Notes under the pieces: model-generated
Seen by the model: only the letters and a program-made list of their open reading frames with translations
What the model was told of the DNA's origin: nothing
Databases searched by the model: none
Translations under genes and position numbers: made by a program
DNA from: Methylotenera_A sp031422335
Lineage (GTDB): Bacteria > Pseudomonadota > Gammaproteobacteria > Burkholderiales > Methylophilaceae
Direction of reading: 5' to 3'
Assembly: GCA_031422335.1 (NCBI GenBank)
Contig: JANOQW010000025.1
Location: forward strand, 74,441-138,440
DNA: 64,000 nucleotides
Shown: in pieces, positions 33,309 to 42,298 of the stretch
Position numbering within the stretch: position 1 is the stretch's first letter
Layout of the letters: the number at the start of each line of letters is the position of its first letter

Positions 33309-33545
33309 ATGACCGAACCCGTCCAAAACGATACCTTAGATTTTGAAAGCGCTTTGCTTGAGTTGGAGGCCATTGTCAGCCAAATGGAATCGGGTAATTT
33401 ACCGCTAGCGCAATCGATTAGCGCTTATAAGCGCGGCGCGACGCTGCTGCAAAGCTGCCAGCAATCACTCGGCAATGCCGAACAACAAGTGCGCATACTG
33501 ACAGAGGCCAATCAGCTTGCAGTGTTTGAGCCAAGCGAACCATAA
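33309..33545 (+). CDS. xseB: Exodeoxyribonuclease VII small subunit
   Basis: 78 residues, made of two helices, in the family's usual size range. Motifs: DFESALLELEAIVSQMESGN, then LPLAQSISAYKRGATLLQ and CQQSLGNAEQQV. It supports the XseA catalytic subunit in single-strand DNA degradation. It heads the xseB-ispA-dxs group and ends 3 bp before ispA. Confidence 0.95.
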   Translation: MTEPVQNDTLDFESALLELEAIVSQMESGNLPLAQSISAYKRGATLLQSCQQSLGNAEQQVRILTEANQLAVFEPSEP

Positions 33546-33548
33546 AGC

Positions 33549-34475
33549 ATGAATAAACCCATGACTCTGCCGATGAACGAACCCGCTAGCGTATTTAACA
33601 CTTGGGCTCAAACTATGCAATCGCGCATGGAAGATGTGCTTGATACGCATTTGCCACCTGCCAGCACCTCACCCATGCGCTTACACGAGGCCATGCGCTA
33701 TTCTACCATGGGTGGTGGTAAGCGGGTGCGCGCATTGTTGGCGTATGCAGCGGGCGAATTTTGTGGTGCCGAATTAAATAAAATTGATGTTCCCGCTGCG
33801 GCGGTAGAGATTATTCACGCCTTTTCACTAGTACACGATGATTTGCCGTGCATGGATGACGACGATTTGCGTCGCGGCAAACCGACTGCGCACAAGCAGT
33901 ATGGCGACGCCATGGCACTGCTGGTGGGTGATGCACTGCAAAGTTTGGCGTTTCAACTGATTTCGCAAGATAAATTGCTTAAAAGCGCTAGGCAAAAACT
34001 TAAAATGTTGCATATTTTGGCACTGGCCAGCGGCTCGCGCGGCATGGCAGGTGGCCAAGCCATTGATATTGACAGCATCGGCCTTCCGCTGACGCGTGCC
34101 GAATTGGAACATATGCACATTCAAAAAACTGGCGCGCTGATTCGCGCTGCGGCCTTGTTGGGTGCCTACAGTGCCGATAAACCGAAAGAAGATAAGGTCA
34201 GTGCTGTGGATCACTTTGCTAAATCGATTGGTTTAGCGTTTCAGGTAGTAGATGATATTTTAGATGCCGAAGCCGACACGCAAACATTGGGCAAAACGGC
34301 GGGCAAAGATCAGCTGCATAACAAATCAACTTATGTCACCATTTTGGGCTTATCTGCCGCCAAACAATTAGCCAGCGAGCTGCATGCCAATGCCATGGCG
34401 GCTTTGTCTTTTTATGGGCGCGAGGCAGATTTATTAAGGCATTTGGCTAACTTCATTACGCAGCGTAGCTTTTAA
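33549..34475 (+). CDS. ispA: Farnesyl diphosphate synthase (short-chain polyprenyl synthase)
   Basis: A 308-residue enzyme condensing isopentenyl diphosphate with dimethylallyl and geranyl diphosphate. The first Asp-rich motif is in VHDDLPCMDDDDLRRGKPT (about residue 95), the second in FQVVDDILDAEADTQTLGK (about 233). GGGKRVRALLAYA and KTGALIRAA are also typical. It feeds ubiquinone and undecaprenyl synthesis. An in-frame later ATG (33576) could also serve as start. Confidence 0.95.
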   Translation: MNKPMTLPMNEPASVFNTWAQTMQSRMEDVLDTHLPPASTSPMRLHEAMRYSTMGGGKRVRALLAYAAGEFCGAELNKIDVPAAAVEIIHAFSLVHDDLPCMDDDDLRRGKPTAHKQYGDAMALLVGDALQSLAFQLISQDKLLKSARQKLKMLHILALASGSRGMAGGQAIDIDSIGLPLTRAELEHMHIQKTGALIRAAALLGAYSADKPKEDKVSAVDHFAKSIGLAFQVVDDILDAEADTQTLGKTAGKDQLHNKSTYVTILGLSAAKQLASELHANAMAALSFYGREADLLRHLANFITQRSF

Positions 34476-34506
34476 TTTTAACCGTTTCGAAATCAACTCC
34501 CTTTAA

Positions 34507-36369
34507 ATGCCATCTTTACTAGATAAGATTAATTCGCCTGAAGATTTGCGCCTGCTAAATCGCGATGAATTGGCGGAATTAGCGTTAGCGCTGCGCGTAT
34601 TCTTGGTAGAAAGCGTTTCACAAACAGGCGGTCATTTAGCCTCTAATCTAGGCGTAGTCGAGCTGACGATTGCGCTACATTATGTGTTTAATACGCCCGA
34701 TGACAGGCTGGTGTGGGACGTGGGCCATCAAACTTATCCGCACAAAATCCTCACTGGTCGTCGCGCTGCCATGGCTAACTTACGCAAGCCGACTGGCATT
34801 GCTGGCTTTCCACGTCGCGGCGAGAGCGCTTATGATACCTTTGGCACTGGCCACTCCAGCACCTCCATCTCTGCCGCGCTGGGCATGGCGATTGCCGCTA
34901 AACATGCAGGCTTAGAGCGCCGCAGTGTGGCGATTATTGGCGATGGTGCCATGACGGCAGGTATGGCGTTTGAGGCATTAAACAATGCGGGCGATATGGA
35001 TGCCAATTTATTGGTGATTTTAAACGACAATGACATGAGTATTTCTAACAACGTAGGCGCGTTAAATAATTATTTAGCACGTTTACTGTCTGGCCGTTTT
35101 TACGACAAAGTGCGGCAAAGTGGCAAAAAAATGTTAGGCGCGGTGCCGCCAGTGCAAGAGTTTGCCAAGCGCGCCGAAGAGCATGCCAAAGGCATGGTAT
35201 TGCCAGGTACCTTGTTTGAAGAATTTGGCTTTAACTACATTGGCCCAGTGGATGGCCATGATTTGCCTGTGCTGCTGGACACCTTAACCAATATTCGTGC
35301 GCTAAAAGGCATGCAGTTTTTGCATATTGTGACGCAAAAAGGCAAGGGCTTTGAGCTGGCCGAGCAAGACCCCAACAAATACCACGGTGTGAGTAAATTT
35401 GACCCAAATAATGGCGTTTCAGCGGCATCCAGCGCCAAGAAAACTTACGCACAAGTATTTGGTGATTGGCTAGTGGACATGGCCGATGCAGATGACAAAC
35501 TCATCGGTATTACGCCCGCCATGTGCGATGGCAGCGGCTTGAACGCATTTGCAGAAAAATATCCACAGCGTTATTTTGACGTGGGCATTGCCGAGCAGCA
35601 CGCGCTAACCTTTGCTGCAGGCATGGCTTGCGATGGCTTAAAACCTGTGGTGGCGATTTACAGTACCTTTTTGCAGCGCGCTTACGATCAGCTGATTCAC
35701 GACGTTGCGCTACAAAATTTAGACGTATTATTCGCGATTGACCGCGCTGGTTTGGTGGGTGCAGATGGCCCAACACATGCGGGTGCATATGATTTGAGTT
35801 ATTTACGCTGCATTCCAAATATTATCGTGATGGCACCTAGCGACGAAAACGAATGTCGGCAAATGCTGACGACGGGCTATTTATACAAAGGCCCAGCGGC
35901 TGTGCGCTACCCACGCGGTGCTGGCACGGGTGCAACAATTAATTCTAAACTTGAAACGCTACCAATTGGTAAAGGCGTAGTTGTTAGAGAAGCTGGCGCA
36001 AAAAAAGGCAAGAAAGTGGCTATTTTAGCCTTTGGTAGTATGCTAAAACATGCGCTGGAAGCCGCATCCCTATTGGGCTGCAGCGTTGCTAATATGCGTT
36101 TTATTAAGCCGTTGGATATTGATTTACTGCAACAACTTGCCAGCACGCACGATTTAATTGTGACGATAGAAGAAAATGCACTGATGGGCGGCGCAGGTGC
36201 GGCAGTACTAGAAGCCATGCAATTATTACACCTAAATAACTCCACTTTGTGCCTTGGCCTGCCCGATACTTTTATTGAGCACGGCGTGCATGAAACCATG
36301 TTGGCAGAATGCGGTCTAGATGCTTCAGGAATTGTGCAATCGATTCAACAAAAATTAAGTCGAGTTTAA
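34507..36369 (+). CDS. dxs: 1-deoxy-D-xylulose-5-phosphate synthase
   Basis: A 620-residue thiamine-diphosphate enzyme and first step of the MEP isoprenoid pathway, joining pyruvate and glyceraldehyde-3-phosphate. The N-terminal TPP part has VWDVGHQTYPHKILTGR, the GTGHSSTSISAALGMA loop and the GDGAMTAGMAFEALNNAG motif. The central transketolase domain has FDVGIAEQHALTFAAGMA; the C-terminal domain is complete. It follows ispA by 31 bp, giving a DXP-to-FPP isoprenoid supply unit. Confidence 0.97.
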   Translation: MPSLLDKINSPEDLRLLNRDELAELALALRVFLVESVSQTGGHLASNLGVVELTIALHYVFNTPDDRLVWDVGHQTYPHKILTGRRAAMANLRKPTGIAGFPRRGESAYDTFGTGHSSTSISAALGMAIAAKHAGLERRSVAIIGDGAMTAGMAFEALNNAGDMDANLLVILNDNDMSISNNVGALNNYLARLLSGRFYDKVRQSGKKMLGAVPPVQEFAKRAEEHAKGMVLPGTLFEEFGFNYIGPVDGHDLPVLLDTLTNIRALKGMQFLHIVTQKGKGFELAEQDPNKYHGVSKFDPNNGVSAASSAKKTYAQVFGDWLVDMADADDKLIGITPAMCDGSGLNAFAEKYPQRYFDVGIAEQHALTFAAGMACDGLKPVVAIYSTFLQRAYDQLIHDVALQNLDVLFAIDRAGLVGADGPTHAGAYDLSYLRCIPNIIVMAPSDENECRQMLTTGYLYKGPAAVRYPRGAGTGATINSKLETLPIGKGVVVREAGAKKGKKVAILAFGSMLKHALEAASLLGCSVANMRFIKPLDIDLLQQLASTHDLIVTIEENALMGGAGAAVLEAMQLLHLNNSTLCLGLPDTFIEHGVHETMLAECGLDASGIVQSIQQKLSRV

Positions 36370-36517
36370 TTTGTTAATTAAATGACTAAAGCCTTGATTT
36401 TTAGGGTTTGTATCGCCATATCCAACACATCAATTATTATTAAATGAGTTTACAGCGCACGCCAAAAGCGTAAACTTTAAACTAATTAGCGCAAAAATTG
36501 CGATAGGAAAAAAACAT

Positions 36518-37333
36518 ATGAACAAACCTTTACCAGACTTAGCCAGTACCCACATTGAAGATACGCAAAATTTGCAAGATGTGCGTCACTTAGATATTAA
36601 TAAAGTTGGTATTAAATCGATTCGTCACCCAGTGGTAGTAAAAGATAAAACTGGCGGCGAGCAAAGCACGGTCGCGGTGTTTGACATGTATGTGCACTTA
36701 CCGCACAACTTTAAAGGCACGCACATGTCGCGCTTTGTAGAGATTTTAAACACCAACGAACGCGCTATTTCGATTGAAAGTTTCGAGGGTATTTTGCGCA
36801 CCATGGTTGAACGATTAGAGGCGCAATCTGGCTATGTCGAGATGCGTTTCCCTTACTTCGTGAATAAATCGGCGCCCATTTCTGGCGTAAAAAGCCTACT
36901 GGATTACGATGTGACTTTTATTGGCGAAATAAATCATGGCAAATTCGACATTACAGTAAAAGTGCTGGTACCAGTGACTAGCTTGTGCCCTTGCAGCAAA
37001 AAAATATCTGATTACGGCGCGCATAATCAACGCAGCCATGTTACGGTAACGGTGCTAATTAACGACTTTATTTGGATTGAAGACATTATTAGTTTGGTCG
37101 AAAAACAAGCCTCTTGCGAGTTGTATGGCTTGCTTAAACGCCCAGATGAAAAATTTGTGACTGAGCGCGCCTATGACAACCCCAAATTTGTTGAAGACAT
37201 GGTGCGGGATGTGGCGACGCAGTTGAATAACGAAAAACGCATTGATAAATATATTGTGGAGAGTGAAAATTTTGAGTCAATCCATAATCACTCAGCTTAT
37301 GCACTCATCGAAAATGATAAGCGCAAACATTAA
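36518..37333 (+). CDS. folE2: GTP cyclohydrolase I, FolE2 type
   Basis: A 271-residue zinc-independent (metal-flexible) GTP cyclohydrolase I for folate and queuosine precursor synthesis. Diagnostic segments: FDMYVHLPHNFKGTHMSRFV, the catalytic Cys in VTSLCPCSKKISDYGAHNQR and the C-terminal ESIHNHSAYA. FolE2 replaces Zn-dependent FolE in many Betaproteobacteria or is used under zinc limitation. A 148-bp gap separates it from dxs; it has a ribosome site AGGAAAAA. The small DUF2970 gene follows. Confidence 0.96.
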   Translation: MNKPLPDLASTHIEDTQNLQDVRHLDINKVGIKSIRHPVVVKDKTGGEQSTVAVFDMYVHLPHNFKGTHMSRFVEILNTNERAISIESFEGILRTMVERLEAQSGYVEMRFPYFVNKSAPISGVKSLLDYDVTFIGEINHGKFDITVKVLVPVTSLCPCSKKISDYGAHNQRSHVTVTVLINDFIWIEDIISLVEKQASCELYGLLKRPDEKFVTERAYDNPKFVEDMVRDVATQLNNEKRIDKYIVESENFESIHNHSAYALIENDKRKH

Positions 37334-37351
37334 ACTTTTGAGAATAATTTG

Positions 37352-37567
37352 ATGACAGAACTCACCAAAAAGAAAGCCTCGTTTTTTCAAGTGATGAAAG
37401 CGGTTTTATGGAGCATGCTAGGCGTGCGCCAGCAAAAAGGTTACGAAAATGACGCCGCTAAAATCACGCTAAAACAAGCGGTGATTGCGGGTTTAATTGG
37501 TGGCTTTATTTTTGTGGTGACGATGATCAGCGTGGTACGTTTAGTGATTAGCCAGCTAGGCCAGTAA
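37352..37567 (+). CDS. DUF2970 small membrane protein
   Basis: 71 residues from ATG 37352 (a TTG precedes it directly). The conserved KAVLWSMLGVRQQKGYENDA segment is followed by one membrane helix (AVIAGLIGGFIFVVTMISVV). This matches DUF2970, a short proteobacterial family of unknown function. It lies 18 bp after folE2 and is probably co-transcribed. Confidence 0.85.
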   Translation: MTELTKKKASFFQVMKAVLWSMLGVRQQKGYENDAAKITLKQAVIAGLIGGFIFVVTMISVVRLVISQLGQ

Positions 37568-37653
37568 TTTTAATTTAGTATTTTTTATAGGGTCATCAAT
37601 GCTATTAGTAGGGTGATTTTTATTAATTTTATTTTATGATTGGAGGTGATTGA

Positions 37654-37878
37654 ATGTCTGTCGCAAAAGTAATAGAAATAATCGCATCAAGTAAAAAAAG
37701 TTTTGAAGACGCTGTTGCACAAGGCGTTGCCAAAGCAGCTGATTCGCTGCACGACATCACTGGCGCTTGGGTGAAAGACCAAAGCGTGAAAGTAGTGAAT
37801 GGTAAAGTAACAGAGTACCGCGTGGGCTTAAAAGTGACATTTGTGCTTAAAGAAATTGCTAAAGCCAAAAAGAAATAA
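37654..37878 (+). CDS. Dodecin family flavin-binding protein
   Basis: 74 residues. Flavin-stacking Trp and neighbouring Gln are visible in DITGAWVKDQSVKV. The rest (VIEIIASSKKSFEDAVAQGV, then YRVGLKVTFVLKE) fits the beta-alpha-beta-beta dodecin fold. Twelve subunits form a shell storing flavin dimers or CoA/FMN. It has an exceptionally strong ribosome site (GGAGGTGAT at 37642-37650), pointing to high expression, and its own terminator. Confidence 0.92.
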   Translation: MSVAKVIEIIASSKKSFEDAVAQGVAKAADSLHDITGAWVKDQSVKVVNGKVTEYRVGLKVTFVLKEIAKAKKK

Positions 37879-37892
37879 TAACTTGGTACGAT

Positions 37893-37919
37893 AAAAAACG
37901 GGCCATGGCCCGTTTTTTT
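37893..37919. terminator. Terminator after dodecin
   Basis: Palindrome AAAAAACGGGCC / GGCCCGTTTTTT around AT, with T runs on both strands. Confidence 0.88.
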
Positions 37920-37980
37920 ATGCTCGCATATTTTAATATACTGCCGTTTTTATGGTTTTTCTTTCATCCTTTCTTCAAAT

Positions 37981-38023
37981 ATCTGCCCTGAAAGGCGCAT
38001 GGATATTGGCTCTCAGGACATCT
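37981..38023. repeat. Dispersed hairpin repeat, copy 5
   Basis: Arms around TGCCCTGAAAGG and TCTCAGGACAT, with the core GCATGGATATTGGC. It lies in the gap behind dodecin and behind the convergent protease gene. Confidence 0.75.
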
Positions 38024-38054
38024 ATTAAATTAGCATAGCATTGACAGCATTTTA

Positions 38055-38714
38055 CTATTTTTTAGTCAGCGTCATAATCGAGTTATCACGCTTCATATCC
38101 AACTTATTCAGTGCCGACATGCCCAATAACACCACATTTGGCGAGCCGCCTTCGTTTACCACTGCGTCCACATTATTCAATATAATCGTGCCAATTTTTA
38201 GCGTATTAATCTTTACCAAATAGGCGGTTACCACCCCATTGGCAGTATTTACAGGCACTTTTTCACCTTTTTCATAATCAATTTTGGCAAATTTTGCATC
38301 GCCACTGTTCAATGCTACTGTGCTGGCGCCAGTGTCAACCAAGTATTTTAACGATGCGCCATTAATACTCAAATTACCAGAAAAATGACCACGGCTATCG
38401 GCATATAAACTCACCGGGGTATTATTTGCAGGCCCAGCGTTGCCCGCCACTGAAGCGGCTTGGCCCATTTTTAGCGTTTGGCGTTTACCTTCCACCATAA
38501 ATGTGGCCGATTCACTATCGGCAGAAATCAATTTAACGCCATTTTTAGTTTGGCCCGCAGCGATGCTTTGCGGCGCACCGCCGTTAATGCTCACCAGAGC
38601 TTTGCCGCTGAACAAACCCACCACATTTAAGCGCGTTTCCGCCAACACTTGGCTGACAAAAAAAGTAGTGGCAAAAGCCAATAATATTTTGTTTTTAAAC
38701 ATAAAATCCTTCAT
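38055..38714 (-). CDS. Clan AA retropepsin-like aspartic protease, exported
   Basis: 219 residues with an N-terminal signal segment ending VLA before ETRLNVVG. The retroviral-type protease domain is in the second half: catalytic motif YLVDTGASTVALN (about residue 128), then VVTAYLVKINTLKIG and the second hallmark VLLGMSALNKLD. It matches the TIGR02281 clan AA family, single-domain periplasmic aspartic proteases. The first part holds a small beta domain (VSINGGAPQSIAAGQ). The target is unknown. It lies 5 bp downstream of the MFS gene. Confidence 0.9.
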   Translation of the reverse strand: MKDFMFKNKILLAFATTFFVSQVLAETRLNVVGLFSGKALVSINGGAPQSIAAGQTKNGVKLISADSESATFMVEGKRQTLKMGQAASVAGNAGPANNTPVSLYADSRGHFSGNLSINGASLKYLVDTGASTVALNSGDAKFAKIDYEKGEKVPVNTANGVVTAYLVKINTLKIGTIILNNVDAVVNEGGSPNVVLLGMSALNKLDMKRDNSIMTLTKK

Positions 38715-38719
38715 TCAAT

Positions 38720-39889
38720 CTAACTAAACATACCTTTTTGAGCATATGTTTTTGAAAGCCTTAAACCCAATGCTATCACAATAAAACCCAGTAATGGAAA
38801 CAGCGCCGCCAACAAAAATGTCTTTTCGCCGCCCAAATATTGCAGTGCATAACCGCCAGCAAGCCCGCCAATGGTGCCGCCTACGCCATATGCCACGCTG
38901 TTATAAATGGCTTGACCGCGCGCTTGGTGACGGCCATTAAAAAACTGCGTAATTACCTCAATCGATGCGGCGTGAAAGCTGCCAAAAGTAAATGCATGCA
39001 AACTTTGTGCAATTAGCAGCAACCACATGCTATCTACAGCAACGCCTATTAAACTAAAACGGATGACTGCCAGCGCCAAGCTAGTCAGCATAATCGTTTT
39101 TAAACTATAGCGCGCCATCAGTTTTGGCATCAGCATAAAAATGAAAATTTCGCAGATTACCCCAAGCGCCCACAGCAAGCCTATCATGCCTTTGCTATAA
39201 CCATGCTCGGCTAAATAGATGGAGTAAAAGTTATACAGCACGCCATGCGCAGTCACCATTAGCGCGCAGCCAAGCAGCAATGCAAGCACCACTGGCTGCT
39301 TAATAATCTGCCAAATCGAAAACTCATCATGCGCATGCGGCGCTACGGCGGCATCGGGCAACTTAAATGTCAGACCAAACAACACAATCTGCACGCCCAA
39401 TAAAAACCATAGCAAACTTTTAATGCCGTAAGCATCAATAACAAACCCCAACACCACCGCCGCCACAATAAAGCCTAGCGAGCCCCACATGCGGATTCGG
39501 CTGTAATGGCCGTTGGTAGTTGCAAGGTGCGCCAAGGTAAGTGACTCAGAAAGCGGTAGTGTAGAGCTGGTGAACAAACTGAGCGAGAGCATGACAAAAA
39601 ATAGCCCCCAAAAGCTATGCGCCCAAAATACTGCCACAAAACCCAGCAAACCTAAAAACGCGGTGAGCTTAATCCACACCACGCGTTGCTTAGTATGATC
39701 GGCCAGCCAGCCCCACAAGTTGGGTGCGAAAATGCGGCTGATTTGAAACAGCGACATAAGAATGCCAATATCAGCTGCCGAAAACTGTTCGGACTGCAAA
39801 TACAAACCCCAATACGGCACAAATGCACCGACAAAGAAGTAGTAAACGAAGTAAAAGCGCGAAAGGTTGGTATGAAGCGCGTGGCTCAA
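38720..39889 (-). CDS. MFS transporter, HcaT / MFS_1-like family
   Basis: A 389-residue inner-membrane protein with 12 predicted helices. The family start RFYFVYYFFVGAFVPYWGLY, the loop-2 region FAPNLWGWLADHTKQR and the LGSLGF-like helix (MWGSLGFIVAAVVLGFV) place it with HcaT/LacY-like MFS_1 proteins. E. coli HcaT is thought to carry 3-phenylpropionate; the substrate here cannot be told. It is followed closely by the aspartic protease gene. Confidence 0.88.
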   Translation of the reverse strand: MSHALHTNLSRFYFVYYFFVGAFVPYWGLYLQSEQFSAADIGILMSLFQISRIFAPNLWGWLADHTKQRVVWIKLTAFLGLLGFVAVFWAHSFWGLFFVMLSLSLFTSSTLPLSESLTLAHLATTNGHYSRIRMWGSLGFIVAAVVLGFVIDAYGIKSLLWFLLGVQIVLFGLTFKLPDAAVAPHAHDEFSIWQIIKQPVVLALLLGCALMVTAHGVLYNFYSIYLAEHGYSKGMIGLLWALGVICEIFIFMLMPKLMARYSLKTIMLTSLALAVIRFSLIGVAVDSMWLLLIAQSLHAFTFGSFHAASIEVITQFFNGRHQARGQAIYNSVAYGVGGTIGGLAGGYALQYLGGEKTFLLAALFPLLGFIVIALGLRLSKTYAQKGMFS

Positions 39890-39925
39890 AATTTACGTTC
39901 TGTTGCTAAGACTTAGAAATACGGC

Positions 39926-41011
39926 TTAAATTTTAGGCGTCGTAGAAACCACATCTGCATTTTGCGCCCTATGACGTAACGCATGATCCATCAACACAAT
40001 CGCCAACATGGCTTCGGCAATTGGCGTAGCGCGCACGCCAACGCATGGATCGTGGCGACCCGTGGTTTGCATTTCAACGGCATTGCCTGCTTTATCTATG
40101 CTACGGCGTGGCTGCGGAATGCTAGAAGTCGGTTTTAAAGCGATGCTAACTTCAATAGTTTGCCCGCTAGAAATGCCGCCCAGCATGCCACCTGCGTGAT
40201 TGGTCAAAAAACCTTGCGGTGTCATCTCATCCGAATGCACGCTGCCGCGCTGCGCAACGCTGGCGAAACCTGCGCCAATTTCTACACCTTTTACTGCGTT
40301 AATGCTCATCATGGCATGTGCGATGTCTGCATCAAGCCTATCAAACACAGGCTCGCCCCAGCCAACTGGCACATTTTCTGCCTCAATATTAATGCGCGCG
40401 CCGACTGAATCGCGCTCAGCACGGATTTTATCTAGGTATTCTTCTAACGCTGGCAGCACATCGGTATTTGGCGAGAAAAATGGATTATCATTAACACAAT
40501 CCCAAGTTTTAAAAGGGATTTCAATCTCACCAAGTTGACTCATATAGCCGCGCACTGTTACGCCAAAACGCTCTTTTAACCATTTTTTGGCAATGCCGCC
40601 AGCTGCCACACGAATCGCAGTCTCACGAGCACTCGAACGTCCACCGCCGCGATAATCGCGTACGCCGTATTTTTGCGCGTAAGTGTAATCGGCATGGCCG
40701 GGGCGAAAAGTATCCATAATCTTGCTGTAATCTTGGCTGCGCTGATCGGTGTTGCGAATCAGCAAACCAATCGGCGCACCCGTGGTTTTACCTTCAAACA
40801 CGCCAGATAAAATTTCTACCGCATCGTCTTCTTGACGCTGCGTGACATGACGCGAAGTACCTGGTTTGCGGCGATCTAAATCAATCTGCAAATCCTCTGC
40901 AGACAAGCTTAAACCTGGCGGGCAGCCATCTACCACGCCGCCAATAGCTGCGCCGTGCGATTCGCCGAATGAAGTTAAAGTGAATAGTGTTCCGATTGTG
41001 TTGCCAGACAT
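39926..41011 (-). CDS. aroC: Chorismate synthase
   Basis: A 361-residue FMN-dependent enzyme making chorismate from EPSP, last step of the shikimate pathway. The three PROSITE-type signatures are visible: GESHGAAIGGVVDGCPPG (about 12), YRGGGRSSARETAIRVAAGG (about 119) and RHDPCVGVRATPIAEAM (about 317). Complete and of normal length. It lies upstream of the MFS gene on the same strand with a 36-bp gap. Confidence 0.97.
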   Translation of the reverse strand: MSGNTIGTLFTLTSFGESHGAAIGGVVDGCPPGLSLSAEDLQIDLDRRKPGTSRHVTQRQEDDAVEILSGVFEGKTTGAPIGLLIRNTDQRSQDYSKIMDTFRPGHADYTYAQKYGVRDYRGGGRSSARETAIRVAAGGIAKKWLKERFGVTVRGYMSQLGEIEIPFKTWDCVNDNPFFSPNTDVLPALEEYLDKIRAERDSVGARINIEAENVPVGWGEPVFDRLDADIAHAMMSINAVKGVEIGAGFASVAQRGSVHSDEMTPQGFLTNHAGGMLGGISSGQTIEVSIALKPTSSIPQPRRSIDKAGNAVEMQTTGRHDPCVGVRATPIAEAMLAIVLMDHALRHRAQNADVVSTTPKI

Positions 41012-41051
41012 GATGTTATCTTTTTAAAAAGTTAGCTATATTTTAACATAT

Positions 41052-41759
41052 TCAAAGTTTTAGATTTTTAATCCACTGCGTATAAACCTGCTTGGCCACT
41101 TTTTGCAGAAAAAATACGTGTAATAACAGCTCTTGTTGCATCGCATCTGCTTGTTGAACTGCAGGGCTACTAGCCGATTCTTTTATTTCTTCGGCGCCTT
41201 CTTCGCACCATTTTTTAACCATTTCAGCCGTCATTTCAATATGGGTTTGAAACGCTAAATGCTTGCCAATACTCCACGCTTGGTTTTGGCAATACGGGCT
41301 AGTAAGCAGGTGTGTAGCGCCTTCTGGCAGCGCAAAGGTTTCGCCATGCCAGTGAAATGCATTAAATGTTTCGATGCTGTCAAACCAATTTTTAGCAGTT
41401 TCGTTTTGGCTTACCGAAACCTCGCCCCAGCCGATTTCTTTAGTTGGATTTTTCGTAATTTTTGCTCCAAATGCTTTGCTCATGAGCTGCCCGCCTAAGC
41501 AATGGCCAAGCACTGGAATATTATTAGTTTTCGCATCGCGAATGAGCGCTAATATTGACGCAATCCACGGCAAATCATCATTCACGCTCATCGGCCCGCC
41601 CATTAATACTATGCCGCTGTAAGCCAATACTGACGCGGGTACTGGTTCGCCTTCATCTATCTTAACTAATTGCCAAAGAATGTTCTGCGCATCTAAAAAA
41701 GTGCCCAAATAACCTGGTCCTTCGTGCGCGAGAAAGCGAAAAATAATGACGGATTTCAT
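41052..41759 (-). CDS. Class I glutamine amidotransferase-like protein
   Basis: 235 residues. The nucleophile elbow GHCLGGQLMSKAFGAKI (Cys near residue 89), MGGPMSVNDD and the His segment AFHWHGETFALP place it in the GMP-synthase-like stand-alone amidotransferase group. No synthase domain is attached; such proteins may hydrolyse gamma-glutamyl compounds. The start overlaps the rluE stop by 4 bp. The substrate is unknown. Confidence 0.88.
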   Translation of the reverse strand: MKSVIIFRFLAHEGPGYLGTFLDAQNILWQLVKIDEGEPVPASVLAYSGIVLMGGPMSVNDDLPWIASILALIRDAKTNNIPVLGHCLGGQLMSKAFGAKITKNPTKEIGWGEVSVSQNETAKNWFDSIETFNAFHWHGETFALPEGATHLLTSPYCQNQAWSIGKHLAFQTHIEMTAEMVKKWCEEGAEEIKESASSPAVQQADAMQQELLLHVFFLQKVAKQVYTQWIKNLKL

Positions 41760-42286
41760 ATGGCTCTATAAGTTCCTATTTCAATATTTTCTAGGTTATA
41801 ACTGCCAATACTGTAGCGAATTAAGCGCAAGGTTGGAAAGCCTATTTTAGCTGTCATTCGACGCACTTGTCGATTTTTTCCTTCACTAATTTTAATCTCG
41901 AGCCAAGTCGTCGGGATCAGCTTTCTTTCGCGTATCGGTGGCTCTCGAAGCCATAATCCATGCGGCTCTACAAGGATGTAGACTTGTGCGGGCTGCGTGA
42001 CGAAGTCGCCTAAATCCACACCCATTCGTAACAGCGCTAAATCAGTATCTTGCGGCGCGCCTTCTACCTGCACCCAATACGTTTTAATTTCTTTGTGCTT
42101 GGGGTGACTTAATTTGTGCTGCAAAGCGCCATCATCGGTTAAAATAAGCAAACCTTCGCTATCCGTGTCTAGCCGCCCAGCCGCATAAACATTAGGGATA
42201 GCGATAAAGTCTTTTAAGGTCGGATGCTTCTGGTGCGGACTAAATTGGCACACCACGTTAAACGGCTTATTAAACAATAAAATCAT
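41756..42286 (-). CDS. rluE: 23S rRNA pseudouridine synthase RluE-type
   Basis: A 176-residue RsuA-family enzyme without an S4 domain. The start is LLFNKPFNVVCQFS; the catalytic Asp is in AGRLDTDSEGLLILTDDG, and the C-terminal motif GKNRQVRRMTAKIGFPTLRL is typical. RluE modifies U2457 in 23S rRNA of E. coli; the exact position here is inferred. It is divergent from icd (12 bp apart) and overlaps the amidotransferase gene. Confidence 0.92.
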   Translation of the reverse strand: MILLFNKPFNVVCQFSPHQKHPTLKDFIAIPNVYAAGRLDTDSEGLLILTDDGALQHKLSHPKHKEIKTYWVQVEGAPQDTDLALLRMGVDLGDFVTQPAQVYILVEPHGLWLREPPIRERKLIPTTWLEIKISEGKNRQVRRMTAKIGFPTLRLIRYSIGSYNLENIEIGTYRAI

Positions 42287-42298
42287 ATAGGATATGCA